Below are positions 1 through 11,281 of a stretch of DNA of 64,000 nt, piece by piece. The first letter of the stretch is position 1. Each line of letters opens with the position of its first letter. The stretch spans positions 14,364,501 through 14,428,500 of the forward strand of contig OY987301.1 in assembly GCA_963920635.1 (NCBI GenBank). The letters are read 5' to 3'. The position numbers and the translations under genes were made by a program. Below the pieces are notes generated by a model. The model was not told where the DNA came from. It saw only the letters and a list, made by a program, of their open reading frames with translations, and made no database searches. This stretch comes from Pseudeuparius sepicola (Eukaryota > Arthropoda > Insecta > Coleoptera > Anthribidae).

Positions 1-380
1 TTTTAGAAACAAGTTTGTGTCTAGTGCGCGTGTGTCCTGGCGGTGCCGCTCGTACCGACGCGTGAGCGCAGAGGGGAATTCTCCCCCGAACCACAAAATA
101 GGGAGCCCGGAATTCCGGAATGGACTATTATGGACATGGACCGTATTGGACAGTGGAGCCTGAGACACAGAGGGGTGAACTGCTTACGGGAGATCCGCGA
201 GTTCAGACGGTCCGGGTGGCTGGAAGCCGTTCCCGTTGACCACGTTCGGGTTTGTGTATTTTGTATTCACCATTCACCTTGTGCGAAATAAACCAGTGTT
301 GTAACCGTTGATTTTCGTTGTTGACCCACGCCCCGATACGGCTTCGGTCTTTCACGCTGCCGAACAAGTGAGACCTCGTC
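1..380. other. GC-rich segment, possible LTR end
   Basis: The segment is GC-rich against AT-rich surroundings and contains GTGCGAAATAAACC near 280-293, an AATAAA-type polyadenylation signal followed by a GT-rich stretch. That arrangement resembles the R/U5 part of a gypsy-type LTR. No partner LTR, primer-binding site or internal region is visible and the left edge is cut by the window, so this is a weak inference. The 82-codon open frame here shows no recognisable domain and I do not call it a gene. Confidence 0.22.
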
Positions 381-528
381 AATAAGTATTTACAGTATAC
401 CTACTGAGGTTAGTTTTCATTTTTATTTCGTAAAAAATAACCTAAATACCAAATATTGGGTCTGTTTATATTATATTTATACATATTACAAAAGCCAGGA
501 ACAAGTGTCGCCATAACAAACATTTGTT

Positions 529-750
529 TTGCCTCGGGATGATAATTTCCGCCAAAAATGGATTCGTCAAATTCCAACTGAGATTTAATTTCTAAAAAAA
601 CCCTTAAGTATGAGTGGCTAACACATTTTCAAGAAAGTGAAACAATTAAAGTGGACAAATGTGTTGTGGGAGGAAAATACCTATAGAGAATATCACCTAA
701 GCTAAAGGAAGGTGATGTCCCAACAATTTTTGAGAAGTGCCAAAATATTG
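529..750 (+). pseudogene. Decayed THAP zinc-finger domain
   Basis: Translation in two frames gives most of a THAP (C2CH) DNA-binding domain. LPRDDNFRQKWIRQIP at 529-576 matches the block around the invariant Trp. A shifted frame from about 611 gives THFQESE, covering the HF of the Cys/His pair, then DKCVVGGKYL. LKEGDVPTIFEK at about 701-736 matches the AVPTIF signature that ends the domain. In-frame stops (after PTEI and after GGKYL) and at least one frameshift break it, and the N-terminal Cys pair is not clear. It could be the remnant of a THAP gene or of a THAP-containing P-like transposase; nothing downstream decides this. Confidence 0.72.
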
Positions 751-3018
751 TGAGTGCAGTGCCGTTTAACTCTCAGCCCAAAACAGCTGAGGCAGGTTGA
801 AAATTTTGAAAAAACAATTAGAGAAAGCTTGGATGCACAAAACCAATAATGTAATAGATGAAAGAAAACTTGCCAAATTGTTACGAAATTTGTTTTTTCT
901 ACTTATCTCCAAAAATGCCTTTCATTATATAGCACTAAGTTGGTCACGTGACTACGCGATTATGCGTTAGCGCCGTGGCCTGTCTTTATCGTTGGCCTCG
1001 ACCTACATAATACCCACGTCATGGGAATTGTAGGATTACCTACTAAAGGTGCATGATAAGGAAAAATCTGGTTACAATTATTGGGACTAATACAGGCGGC
1101 CGCATTACCTTTAATTGACACATCTGAGTATCTGGAAGTTAGAAAAGTTAAAAATTGTGAATTATGATGGGAAATATTTTGCCTCCTTTTAGAATCTATG
1201 GCACTGGCATGTCACATAAAACCTGATGGCAGTTGGACACTGACATATAACATAACCTTTATCAGCCCCCTTGTGGTCGACAGAAAACTTCCCTTCAAGG
1301 CTTCACTTTTCCTATATGTGATAGACTGTGACATGCTGGGTCCCCTTATTTTAAAGAGTCCCTGGTTTTGTTGCTTATAAAAAAAAACAATAAAAAAATG
1401 AAAAGGCTTTGCGCAGATACTTACTGGTGCTTATGATGAATAAGTACAACATTTTCTTAAGATGTTTGAAGGGTTATAACGCTTGCCCGTTGTAGAATCA
1501 AGACTGAATAGACCAGAAATGCAGATGAAAGGAAGGTATTTCTTTTCATCAGTTTCACCTTCCACAAAAAAAAAATTATTGAAATGTGGCAACATAGTTC
1601 TCCAGTGCCAACCTCGACGGTTGACATTGAAGAAGAAGCGTCGAGTTACTCAGGTTCATTTGCCCGACGTTTTAAACTTCGCGAAAAAAAATCCTTCGCA
1701 TTTTCCTTTTTAGTAGACCTTCAGTAAAACTCCCGCGACGACAAATTCAATCGCCCACCGCATCTTCCACACCACCCCCGTTGTTATCTCCGTTAACCCC
1801 GTTTCCCCACGCGTCCACCCCCGCGCCGTTAGCACGATGCCATGGCCGCAGCCCACGGCCATTTTAATTCCCCGGGCAAAACAACATGGCGTCCCCGCGA
1901 GGCAATTAAAACAGATGATAGGCGATAATGGCGTTAATTAATTCTGCCTTTCTCCGGCGGGGGGGCTAATGCGCGAATTAAACTGTTACACAGACCGGGG
2001 GATCGTCCGCAATTACGGGACGCTCTATATAGCGAGCTGGCCGCCCATAGCGCAGCGGCGGGGCACGTCGAAAATTGCTCGGTCTTATAGTGTGATGGTG
2101 CAACGTTGCAACTTGGACTAACTTCTCGGTACAAAAAGATAAATACGTCCATGTAGATTGATAACCGCTGGTCCCAATACTAAGTATAACCATGGACGCC
2201 CGCAGGGGGCAAGGGGCAGTTGCCCCCCCCCCCCTTGGAAAATCATTGTTTGGCTTCACACTTTTATAACCACGAGGCAAGAATGATAATCACGTGACTA
2301 TAAAAATTTATAGTGAAATAATATGAGTAGGTATTCATGTCTATTAAGTGCAGTAAAGAACAAAATATCGATTTCAAATACTCATCAGTCATATTATAGT
2401 CATGTCATTTCTGCGCCCGCAGAAAAAATCTAGGGGGGGCAAAAGTCAAATTCGAACTTCATTATTTTTGTTTATTTCAAACACGTTTTAATTTTCTAAA
2501 AATAAAAACTTACCGTTAGAAAAACTAATATTAAAATAACATCATTCCTAAACGAAACAACACAAGACAACAAAAAATATCAAATCCTAAACTAAAAAAA
2601 ATATATTTCTCTATGATTAAATAAATATTGGATATATCTACCTACTCTTTGGCATATTAACCCAAAACGAAAACCAATTATCACCAATGTTACCAAAGTC
2701 TACATAGACATATTGTGTAAGTATACAAAGCAACACGTAGGTATAACAAAAAATATCAAACAAAACACAACCAACTAGGAAGAAACTAAGTCAAACGTAT
2801 TAAATAAAAAATAGAAATCAAAACTATGTAAAATCTAGCTGTGGCCTGCAAATGAAAGGGATGCTTGTGCAGGCATAGCCAAAGGTGGAAAATTCTCCAA
2901 AACGTGCAAATGGAAAGCATTTTTTTGCATCCAGGTATAAAATATGTTTTGACTAGTCCGATAACGCTTGAATTCAATTGATATATAAAAACAGATAGAA
3001 TAGGTTACTTTATTTCAT
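751..3018. other. No gene seen; GC patch and C-rich repeat ends
   Basis: No convincing coding sequence. A GC-rich patch with several CpGs covers about 1730-2110. The open frames at 1198-1380, 1483-1713 and 1934-2280 have no recognisable domain. The rest is AT-rich. Confidence 0.5.
2192..2450. repeat. Two C/G-run hAT-like element ends
   Basis: ACGCCCGCAGGGGGC at about 2193 and GCGCCCGCAG at about 2414 share a core and are each followed by a run of C or G. This is the pattern seen at the ends of many insect hAT-type elements. Both copies read in the same direction, so they are not the two ends of one element, and no target duplication was found. Confidence 0.3.
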
Positions 3019-3020
3019 TA

Positions 3021-3967
3021 GGGTAAGACCGGGAGAGTTGGACCACTTTTCCTAAAATCGTTGTAACAGTGAAATGCATTCAGATAGTTGAGTAAGAAAA
3101 TTTATTTAAAAAGTAAATACGAACAGTGTCATAGCAGAGGTACGATTTTGACAAAAACAAAATATGATTTCTCGATAAAAAATAAAATAACTTTAGGCAC
3201 AGTGAGCCATCTCACCCGTCGTATATATGGGTGAGTTGGCCCAGCTAGGCGGGTGAGATGGTTCGACAAAAGTATTTTTATTTACTGTATCTTTTTGCAT
3301 AAAACTTTGCCACAGAGATCTCATAAATTCAGGTATTTTGAAAAACTCTCATAGAACCATTTCTAAATGATGGGGGAGGAATGTTATTGAATGTGCGACA
3401 GGCTTCTCTGACTCCTATTGTATACCATTTCTAACTGCTTGTGCATTCATTTCAATATCTTCGACGCACAATTGCCCTCTTACTGTTGCTTTTCATTTGT
3501 AATCAGTTGAAGAAAAAAAAACAAATAAATAATTTACCGTATATTTTCTCCATGAGGGAGAGATGGCCATCTATCCCAAGACGTCAGTGGGCCATCTATC
3601 CCAACAATGCGGGAGAGATGGTCCACCCATTTGTTAGTTTACCCGTCATAATCATTTCAATAACGGCCCATCCACATAATCTCAGTAACCTATGAAGCTA
3701 TTTCGACACTGGTATTTTTATTAAAAATAAAGTATACGATAAAGAGACAACGCATTTCCATAAGCGTAAAATAATTTCAAGCCATCCAAATAATATTATT
3801 GAACTTAACTTGCCAGTATTTTGCTTTAACACCACTAAACACGAAATAGGTTGTCAGCTGCACATTAGACTCGCAGTGACTAATTGAGCGGGTGTGCAAA
3901 TGTAATGCTGGCGAAAATATTTGAATGCGCCGTCTCACCCGGTGGGCCATCTCTCCCGGACTTACCC
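3021..3967. mobile_element. Non-autonomous pogo-like TIR element (MITE)
   Basis: The ends are GGGTAAGACCGGGAGAG at 3021 and CTCTCCCGGACTTACCC at 3951-3967, nearly perfect inverted repeats flanked by TA at 3019-3020 and 3968-3969. TA duplication and a GGGTAA terminus match the larger pogo-like element at 42447-45758. No transposase is encoded; the 84-codon frame at 3441 has no domain. At least eight copies of a GGGAGAGATGGCC-like motif or its complement lie inside (for example near 3208, 3228, 3250, 3554, 3580, 3612 and 3932-3958). They cluster towards the ends and the middle, as subterminal transposase-binding repeats do. The binding role is inference. Confidence 0.75.
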
Positions 3968-4232
3968 TATTTGGTTTCTATTATTCTATAAAGCCGACCC
4001 ACTCCCATTGAACCATTTTCCGAATTTGAAAATATTCACTGCAGTTTGTAAATCTAAACATTAAAGTAAGATTTTTAAAAAACCTATTACAAAAATTTAC
4101 CGAAAAATAAGGGTGTTCCAAATCAACATGTATATATGTAGATAGTGTGTTTGTGTAGCTTAAGAGGCAGCTGCTGAGGCATTTTTAAAAAGAACACTTC
4201 ATATATGTGACCTACATGCTTATTTGTCTATG

Positions 4233-4490
4233 TACAGGGTGGGCCAAATTGGATACTTTTAAAGGGAATTTTTTTCAAGTCAATGATTTAAGAGTTTAAA
4301 GTTCAATGTTTAATGTTTAAGAGTTAAAGGCTAGTAGTAATTGATAATTACTTAAGTAAATCACAGTGTCATATATTTTTGAAATGGAAATTTTTTGCTG
4401 TTTTAAAATATGCAAAATACACAGGGTGTTCCATTTAAAAAATAATTTTTTTCATCAGTGACTCTTAAACCATTGACTTGAAAGAAATAT
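4233..4490. repeat. Foldback MITE remnant, TACAGGGTGGGCC end
   Basis: The sequence begins TACAGGGTGGGCCAAATTGG, a common insect mariner-type terminus. CAAGTCAATGATTTAAGAG at about 4277 is matched inverted by CTCTTAAACCATTGACTTG at about 4463. An inner ACACAGGGTGTTCC at about 4420 suggests rearrangement or nesting. No coding remnant was seen. Confidence 0.5.
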
Positions 4491-4689
4491 AGTAGCACGC
4501 CAATTAAAGTTTTTTTATGCTGTTTCAAGTGAAAATTATACCTATATGCCTCGCGATTATCGTCATTTTGGTCTGCTCAGTCAAGGTCACAGTCATAAGT
4601 TTTTCGTAGGCAGTACACAATTTCCTTTTTCCACCAAACCGCTGGTAAAAAAAAATCATCAAAGGCGGCTCTATTTGTCGAACCAGGTG

Positions 4690-5309
4690 CGAAAAAACGC
4701 GCGCTTTGTGCGTCCGTCCCCCCCCCCTCGCGGCCGTCTGCCGCGCCTGCGGCACCGCCGGCCGCCAGATAGCCACGAAAATGAAGTAATTAAAACTATA
4801 AAGGCCGGGTTAATTGTTTTCCCTACCATCGCGTAAATTAAAACGAACCAATTACGGTTTGCTTTTGTCGCCGTTATCGTCGCTTCTCTTTATCCGCCCT
4901 TTCTGCTCGGACGGGAGCTCCGCAGACACAGAGGCGGCGCGCGCGGGTGGTCAGGAGTTAAGAGGCGGGGTTGGGACACTGACACTAGACTGTAAGAGAA
5001 GCAAGCGAAAACTCATGCGAGACTAAATTCGCTTCTAGATATTTTAACAGTTATGGAGCCTTTAAAACTGATTTCTGGTTTGTGTGCAATGAAGTTTGAA
5101 TGCTCCCATCAATTTCCCTCAGATTTATCCTTAGACAAGGAAAGAGAGAAGACACCGCGCTTGCCTGCCCTACCGTGTACAGATTTTGTGACGTCGTTTT
5201 GAACGGCGGCCATTTTATATGTGGCAGACAAAGCGAGTGCATTGTTAGTTAATTTCGTGAATTTGTGAATTAAAAGTAACCGCGATTAAGGGGAAAATAT
5301 ACTCTTACG
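4690..5309 (+). promoter_or_regulatory. GC-rich region and candidate promoter of THAP exon
   Basis: GC-rich, CpG-containing sequence lies directly upstream of the THAP first exon. Close to the exon are TGACGTCG (CRE-like, about 5189) and GGCGGCCATTTTAT (YY1-like, about 5206). Both are motifs typical of TATA-less housekeeping promoters. The transcription start is not determined. This is inference from motif and position only. Confidence 0.35.
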
Positions 5310-5380
5310 ATGGTGAACTGTTCAGCGTTTGGTTGCAAAAGCAGAAGTGGAAAGCAAGAGCCCGGGATTTCGTTTCACAG
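5310..5380 (+). CDS. THAP-domain protein, first coding exon
   Basis: The ATG at 5310 opens a frame reading MVNCSAFGCKSRSGK and ending with ISFHR at a consensus splice donor (CACAG followed by GTAAAT at 5381). MVNC..FGC gives the first Cys pair of the C2CH THAP zinc finger, and ISFHR is the usual residue run at the first THAP intron. The family binds DNA through this module, which is found both in insect host genes and in P-type transposases. The start is supported by the near-universal placement of the first Cys three to four residues from the initiator Met. I could not find the second exon (FPKDP...W...) downstream with confidence. A candidate acceptor at 6907 opens a frame to about 7080 but lacks THAP signatures. 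The gene may continue beyond large insertions or be truncated. Confidence 0.68.
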
Positions 5381-7751
5381 GTAAATATTTAACAAGTTAC
5401 CTTTGAAAGATGCCCTAAAACTTTATTTTTTCTCAATATAATAACTGGTTCGAATTCCTTCTACCTTTTAGTATGATAAAGTGCATTGTTTTGTTTGTAA
5501 TATAATTATTTTTTAGCATCGTTTTTATTGAAAATTTCTTAATTGGTTATGATACTTTCATAAAATAGGGGCTGGTTTCCATGGGCGTGCATTATTTATT
5601 TTATTTTGATTGATTCGAAATCGCCACAAATAAATATATATTTCAGCACTTGACACTAGCTTTATATTTGGGAAATTATTTGCAAATAAATACCAATATT
5701 TCAAATTACATGTAAGTCAAAATTAACTACTTTTCATTTTTAACATTTTTGTGATATTGGCTAAGAACGCGTTACATGCTACGCCACTGGCCTGTCGTGC
5801 GATGTGGCAGTCGGTAACACGGCCGCGAGCGCTGTTAGGCGTCCTCTCTGTTTCCTTGTCTAAGAATTTATCTTTTTATTTACTTGCCAAAAACGATATT
5901 CTTTGATTTTTTTCTGAAAATGGCAAAATTTAGGAAAATGTATAGTATACTCTTATTAGACGAGTATTTTAGACCGCTAGAAAATACTTTGATTTTTTGT
6001 AAGCACGTGTTTTATTCAAGAGTCCATTGGAATGAAGATGTAGGTAAAAAATATTTATTAAAAGTAATGGGAATAATTTTGCTATCTTTTGTTATTTTAT
6101 TACCTACCTAATGTAATAGAAGTAAGAATAAAGCGAGTTTTTTGAGGGAACTATCGAAACTACATATACTTAACAACAAATTTTTAATAGAATGCTTGTG
6201 GACACTAGTACACGTAGTAAAATTTTAATGATTTTATTAGGGTTTAAATACAATTCGTTTGAATGAAATACCTATGTGTAGAAAAAAGCATCCATAGAGG
6301 TCTGAAATAAGTGGAATAGCGGTATAAATGTGAAAGGAAAACAATTTTTCTATATAATATTTTTCGGAACTTAGAAATAATGCAATTTCCGGAAGCATTT
6401 TTTTTTCTAAAAAAATGTCAAATTTGTAAAGTATCTAAAGAAAATCACCTGGTAGATTTTGAGTACTTCGTGTAACATCATTTTTAATCAAAAACAAAAT
6501 TTTCTTAAATGTATAACTCAAAATAAATTATATATAAAAATTGCTCTTTGTCGATTATAATTAATATTTTTTTAAATACTAAAATAATATTAGGAGTCTT
6601 ATGAAGTATGCGACCCCAGAACTTTTTAAAAAATATTCATGGAAAGACGAAAATTTTTATTCTATTTTATTGTTGTAATATTTTATTTCTATTTAACTTC
6701 ATAGACATATAGGGGTTCAACTTTACCACTGGTTAAAATTTCTGTAGTAACTAATATTTTATTTATTTATTTTTAAATCTGTAGCTTTTTATTATAATGA
6801 TCTTCTTTCAAGTTGAAGTTTTTACATTTAAATTAGATTAAGTTTACTACTGATAATTTTTTAACGCTATTTGAGTAATATATTTCTTAGATTTGTGGTT
6901 ATTTTAGGAGCGAATCTAGAAAAAAAGGCGAGTGTCCCTACCAGGCCTTCGTAAAATGCCACGTACTGACGCACCTATCACCGTGTCAAATATCAAAATA
7001 TTGTGTCAAAACTTGGCTACCTACTACTCAGGACGATTTCCGTCTCACGTATTTTATAATACACATAGAGCTTTGACTCCTTCTTGGCATTCTTTGTTCA
7101 AGGGCTGTGACATTGTGACGTCAATATAACGTACCGGTGACTTGAATAATTTGATGATAATTATCTAAAAAAGCTAGGTACGTCATAATGACGTTGGTCC
7201 ACTAGCGGCCCCTGTTTGCACTGCATCATTTTAGGCAAATAATACAGGACTAACTACGGCTATTATAAAACCGAAAGCGGTTTCAACTGGACATATTTGT
7301 CCATCGAAATGGATTTCGTTTGCCTAGCCTTGTTGGCGCAACGCATTACCCAAATTCTTCTCGTATTACCTGTAAACATTCCGATGGGCACAAGCTCATT
7401 TAGACCAATTTAAAGTAAGTTGTTTGCATTTCAGTCCTTTTGTGTGCTGACTATTAAGCATTTAGCTGCGACCCGTGACTTTTTCACTAAAACGAGTCAC
7501 GTGCTGGGACGAACGCCACTTGTTTGGACATCCAGTTGGCCGGGGGCCGCTAAACAATTGTTTGAAATAAAATTTACTGCTTAATGATAATTTTTCTGTT
7601 GTTGTAATTTATTTATTGGGTATAAGTAGGCTATTATCGCATTGTGAAATGATTGGTTAGCACTTGCTTGCGCGTGACGGGCATACGTGTGGCTCAGTGG
7701 TGGAGACTTTCTATTATCTGTGTTTTTTTTTATATCCGACTAGTTAACGAA
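5381..7751. other. Intron-like AT-rich sequence, no gene seen
   Basis: AT-rich sequence follows the THAP donor. Small open frames (5884-6111, 6932-7129) have no recognisable domain. A short GC-richer stretch at 7190-7560 contains a CACGTG E-box-like site near 7499. No second THAP exon was recognised. Confidence 0.4.
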
Positions 7752-8370
7752 ACTTTTTTTTATTATACTTCTTTGAAAACACCTTATTTTCATCTGTTTT
7801 AGCAATAATGAAAGATGGGGTTTTTTTGGGCTAGCGCACGGAAACAGCGCATGGAAAAACTTTCCGTGCGCTGAATAAAAATACCGACTATATGGCTTTA
7901 AAATAGAAATATACAGCAAAGTAAACTAAATTTAAGAAACTCTATATGCTCTTTGATATTTAACATGTACTTATTTTGTATTTTAATTCGTACCTAAGTG
8001 TTTCAATATTTAGATACATTTCTGTAATATTTTTGACGTTTTATTCACCTTATCTGACAATAACTAATTTTTATTATACTTCTTTGAAAACACCTTATTT
8101 TCATCTGTTTTAGCAATAATGAAAGATGCATGGGGTTTTTCGGGCTAGCGCAGGGAAACAGCGCGTGGAAAAACTTTCCGTGCGCTGAATAAAAATACCG
8201 AATATATGGCTTTAAAATATAAATATACAGCAAAGTAAACTAAATTTAAGAAACTCTATATGCTCTCTGATATTTAACATGTACCTATTTAGTATTTTAA
8301 TTCGTAAGTGTTTCAATATTTAGATACATTTCTGTAATATTTTTGACGTTTGAAATAATTTGAGAGTAAC
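7752..8370. repeat. Tandem duplication of a ~310-bp hairpin repeat
   Basis: Two direct copies start near 7756 and 8068, both with TTATTATACTTCTTTGAAAA. They share a GC-rich hairpin (GCGCACGGAAA paired with TTTCCGTGCGC) and the downstream TTTAAGAAACTCTATATGCTC. They differ by scattered substitutions. An inverted, interrupted relative lies at 55400-56400. No coding content. Confidence 0.7.
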
Positions 8371-8600
8371 CATGGAAACGCATCATACATACCAAACACT
8401 ATATTGTCTGCATTGTTTATTTTTTGTCAATTAAATTTATTATAATATGCCCATAAAATGTTTTAAGTTTCCGTCCAGAAATAGATTTTTCCGTGCTTGC
8501 ATGACTTCCCGTGCTCTGCTGCGCCTCTCACGGGAATTTATCACGCGCGCACGGAAAATCTTTATTTCCAGACTCGTAATGAAATATACTATTGTTGTAT
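8371..8600. repeat. Second hairpin module of the same repeat family
   Basis: Around 8475-8575, CAGAAATAGATTTTTCCGTG pairs with CACGGAAAATCTTTATTTCC to give a long imperfect hairpin. The same module, inverted, lies at 55405-55515. It is contiguous with the tandem units to its left, so the whole 7752-8600 block is probably one composite element. Its class is unknown. Confidence 0.5.
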
Positions 8601-9329
8601 CAGTTCTGACAGAGATCATTTCTTGGCATTATATTGTGCATTTCAATGTTTTTTGCAAACTTTAAAAAAAATTCGTCATTGTATTTTTTGAAAAGTAAAA
8701 TCTATGAAATACGTGTAGCATTAAAGAAAATTTAGCGCATACCATGCCTAAAGCAATAATCATAATGAATCAACAAAAATATGTAATTCTATAAAATAAT
8801 TATATGACGAAATAAATATTGTACTCTACGCTACTGAAGGTTCCAGGGTTTGTGCGGCTCAATAATTTGATAATTGATCTAATTCAATTACCGAACGCTT
8901 ATTATCTGTTTATTGCGAATTTTCAAAAGGCCATAATTTTAATTAAACCTCCTTCCAGTTTATTAAATCGTTTATTAACGCTAGAGTGATAATTTGCTAT
9001 ACGCAATTCCAGAGTATCCAACAGCGTCACTGACGATAATCATTGCTGCTTATTAAATATTTGTTAGCAAAAACAGCAAGTTTATAGAGAGGTCTACAGT
9101 ATGTCCAAGATTGGAGTGAATTAGAGGAAAATCTTATTTACCTATTCGTCATTAATTTTACAGGAAAAAGTCATTCTCGATAAAAAGTTTTGACAGTGTT
9201 TAAAAGAAGATTGGCACATAGCAAGTTAAAATTTCAAATACAGACGTTGAAAAATTAAAAATTCTGAAAATTGTGTGTAAACTAGGCTATTTTTAAAGAT
9301 AGGACAAAATATTATTAAGAAAAATTGTT
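8601..9329. other. AT-rich, nothing recognised
   Basis: No open frame of note, no RNA-like fold and no repeat termini recognised. Confidence 0.4.
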
Positions 9330-9776
9330 AATTATTTTTTTTTGTAACAAACAATAATAGCAAACAAGTTAGTAACAAGCACACAATTCAAAAATTTAAA
9401 AAATATTCCAGTTGAATAAACTTAAGGGCACGCAATGCCTAGCTAGATTTCGGAAAATGATTAAAAAAATTCCATGTTTTATTTACATATTAGACAATGT
9501 AGATTTTGAACAGTAAAAGATACAGAAAATCTTTTCCTACAAAAGTTGTTGAGAATGATAAGGACTTTCAATATATAGGGGGAAATGGATAGGTATGTTT
9601 CTGGGAAAATAATATCGATGACATCAAAAAAGCTAACTTTTGGTCATATTAATTGGACCTTAATAGGTATATCAAGGGTATATCCCATTTAAAAACCATT
9701 TTTCGAAATTTTATTTTGAGTTTTTGTGTTCCCGCTGTAGGCCTGATGGGACGTCGAGTTTCACTCACGCTGTACA
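9330..9776. mobile_element. Half copy of the 50.5-kb foldback element
   Basis: The segment matches the right half of the element at 50485-51395. Shared blocks include TTGTAACAAACAATAATA, TATTCCAGTTGAATAAA, GTTGTTGAGAATGATAAGG and CGAAATTTTATTTTGAG. The left arm is missing. The right end is altered to TCACTCACGCTGTAC and runs into a separate palindrome. Confidence 0.65.
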
Positions 9777-9895
9777 ATATTTGGTAATTAGTTGTAAGAA
9801 ACTCTTACAACTAATTACCAAATATGGTAAGAAACTCTTACAACTAATTACCAAATATTGTACAGCGTGAGTGAAACTCGACGTCCCGTGTAAGA
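9748..9895. repeat. Compact palindrome with repeated TAAGAAACTCTTA
   Basis: GGGACGTCGAGTTTCACTCA at about 9748 is repeated inverted at about 9866-9887. Between them, TTGTAAGAAACTCTTACAA units and ACTAATTACCAAATAT alternate in inverted orientation. The palindrome begins inside the terminal sequence of the adjacent foldback half-copy, which suggests an inverted duplication of that end. Confidence 0.6.
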
Positions 9896-10029
9896 CGTGT
9901 AAGAGTTTCTTACAACTAATTGGATTAAACAAATTTTCGGTCCATCATGGCCTACTTATCATAGCTATACTAAAATCGAGCAATCCTTACGCCTGGCGTA
10001 AATAAAACCACGTGTTCAATGACGTTCCA

Positions 10030-10103
10030 CGATTGGTCGGTAGCCTATATAAAATTTCACCCGACCCGGCAACAGGGACGTACTCGATCGCAAAAGTATA
10101 GTT
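10030..10103 (+). promoter_or_regulatory. Candidate TATA-type core promoter
   Basis: CGATTGGTCGG (inverted CCAAT) near 10031 lies about 12 bp before TATATAAAAT near 10045. About 30 bp further on is a GC-richer stretch with plausible start sites. A 105-codon frame begins at 10104 but has no recognisable domain, and its last ten or so codons run into the foldback element at 10391. It could be a fossil promoter or chance. Confidence 0.25.
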
Positions 10104-10390
10104 ATGCGGTTTTATCTTGTTGTTTTCAGCTATTTAGACACTGCCACAAATAATTTTATCGATGTTTTGAGCCATTTTAATTCAGCCAATAATTTTTTTC
10201 CGAAATATTTTGATGTAAACAATTATTATAAAACTAAAATTAAATACAGGTCGATTTTAGTATATGTGCAGTTACTGTGTTCAAAAGCATGGCCTACTAC
10301 ATACGTAAAATTTCAATTAGTTGTAAGAGAGGTAATTTTAAGCTTAAGGGTCAAATATAATATTCTACCGGTCGGACGTCCCCCTGTTTA

Positions 10391-11281
10391 TACAGTGTGG
10401 TCATTTAAGTGTCCAACATAATATGGGACTTTTTTTATTAATTGCAGAACCAAAATACAGACATTGCCGAAAGTTGATGCATGTTCAATCATATTATAGG
10501 TGCACTTATAATGGTCGTAGTTAAAAAGCATACAGTGTAGGTCAAAAAATAAAAAAAATGCACAAGAGTAAAGTACTCTTATTTAAAAAAAACGTCAAAA
10601 GGTTATTAAGAAAATTTGTTTAGAATTAAAAGCTATATGCTTAAATACCAAAACACACATAGCCTCCTAAGAAAATTTTTTCGTCAATTAATTTCCACAG
10701 TTTCTTAATAAACATTTAAAATAAAAATTTTGCCCTTTAAATGAGAGATTTTTAATATGCACATTATCATTACTAATGTTTTACCTTCTTCAGAAGAATT
10801 TTTGGGAAATTTTAAAGTTTTGTTTAATATCGTTTGCAACAAACATGAAGTTTGTGATTCCCTAAAAAATTAAAAATCTAAGTTAATTATTTTACTAATA
10901 TGCTTGAATTTGAACAAAGTTATGCGAAATTGATATAATTTTGATTGATTTATAAAATTGTTTAGGATGAATATTAAAACTAATTTTTTTTGGGAATTTA
11001 TTAATGCTTTTCAAAAAATATATATTTATTTTCCTTAGGAGGCCATGTTTTGGTATTTAGAAATAACTTTTAATTCTAGACAACTTTTCTTAATAACATT
11101 TTGCTGAATTTTCTGAAATAAGGGTACTTTACTCTTGTACAATTTTTACATTTTTTGACCTACCCTGTATGCAGTTTGACTTGCAACAATTCTAAGTACA
11201 CCTAATATAAGTATCGAACATGCACCACCTTTCGGGAATATTTGTATTTTCGTTGTGCAATTAATACAAAACCACACTGTA
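10391..11281. mobile_element. Foldback TIR element with nested inverted ends
   Basis: The ends are TACAGTGTGG at 10391 and CCACACTGTA at 11272-11281. A second inner pair, ACAGTGTAGGTCAAAAAAT near 10530 and TTTTTTGACCTACCCTGTA near 11150, extends into long inverted arms (AAAATTTTTTCGTC, GGCTATGTG-type blocks). No coding remnant. The doubled ends suggest insertion of one MITE just inside another, or duplication of an end. Confidence 0.6.

Noticed and set aside
6907..7080. Second exon of the THAP gene at 5310
   Set aside because: Acceptor and phase fit, but the ~57 codons lack the Trp, HF and AVPT signatures, so it is kept only as a possibility.
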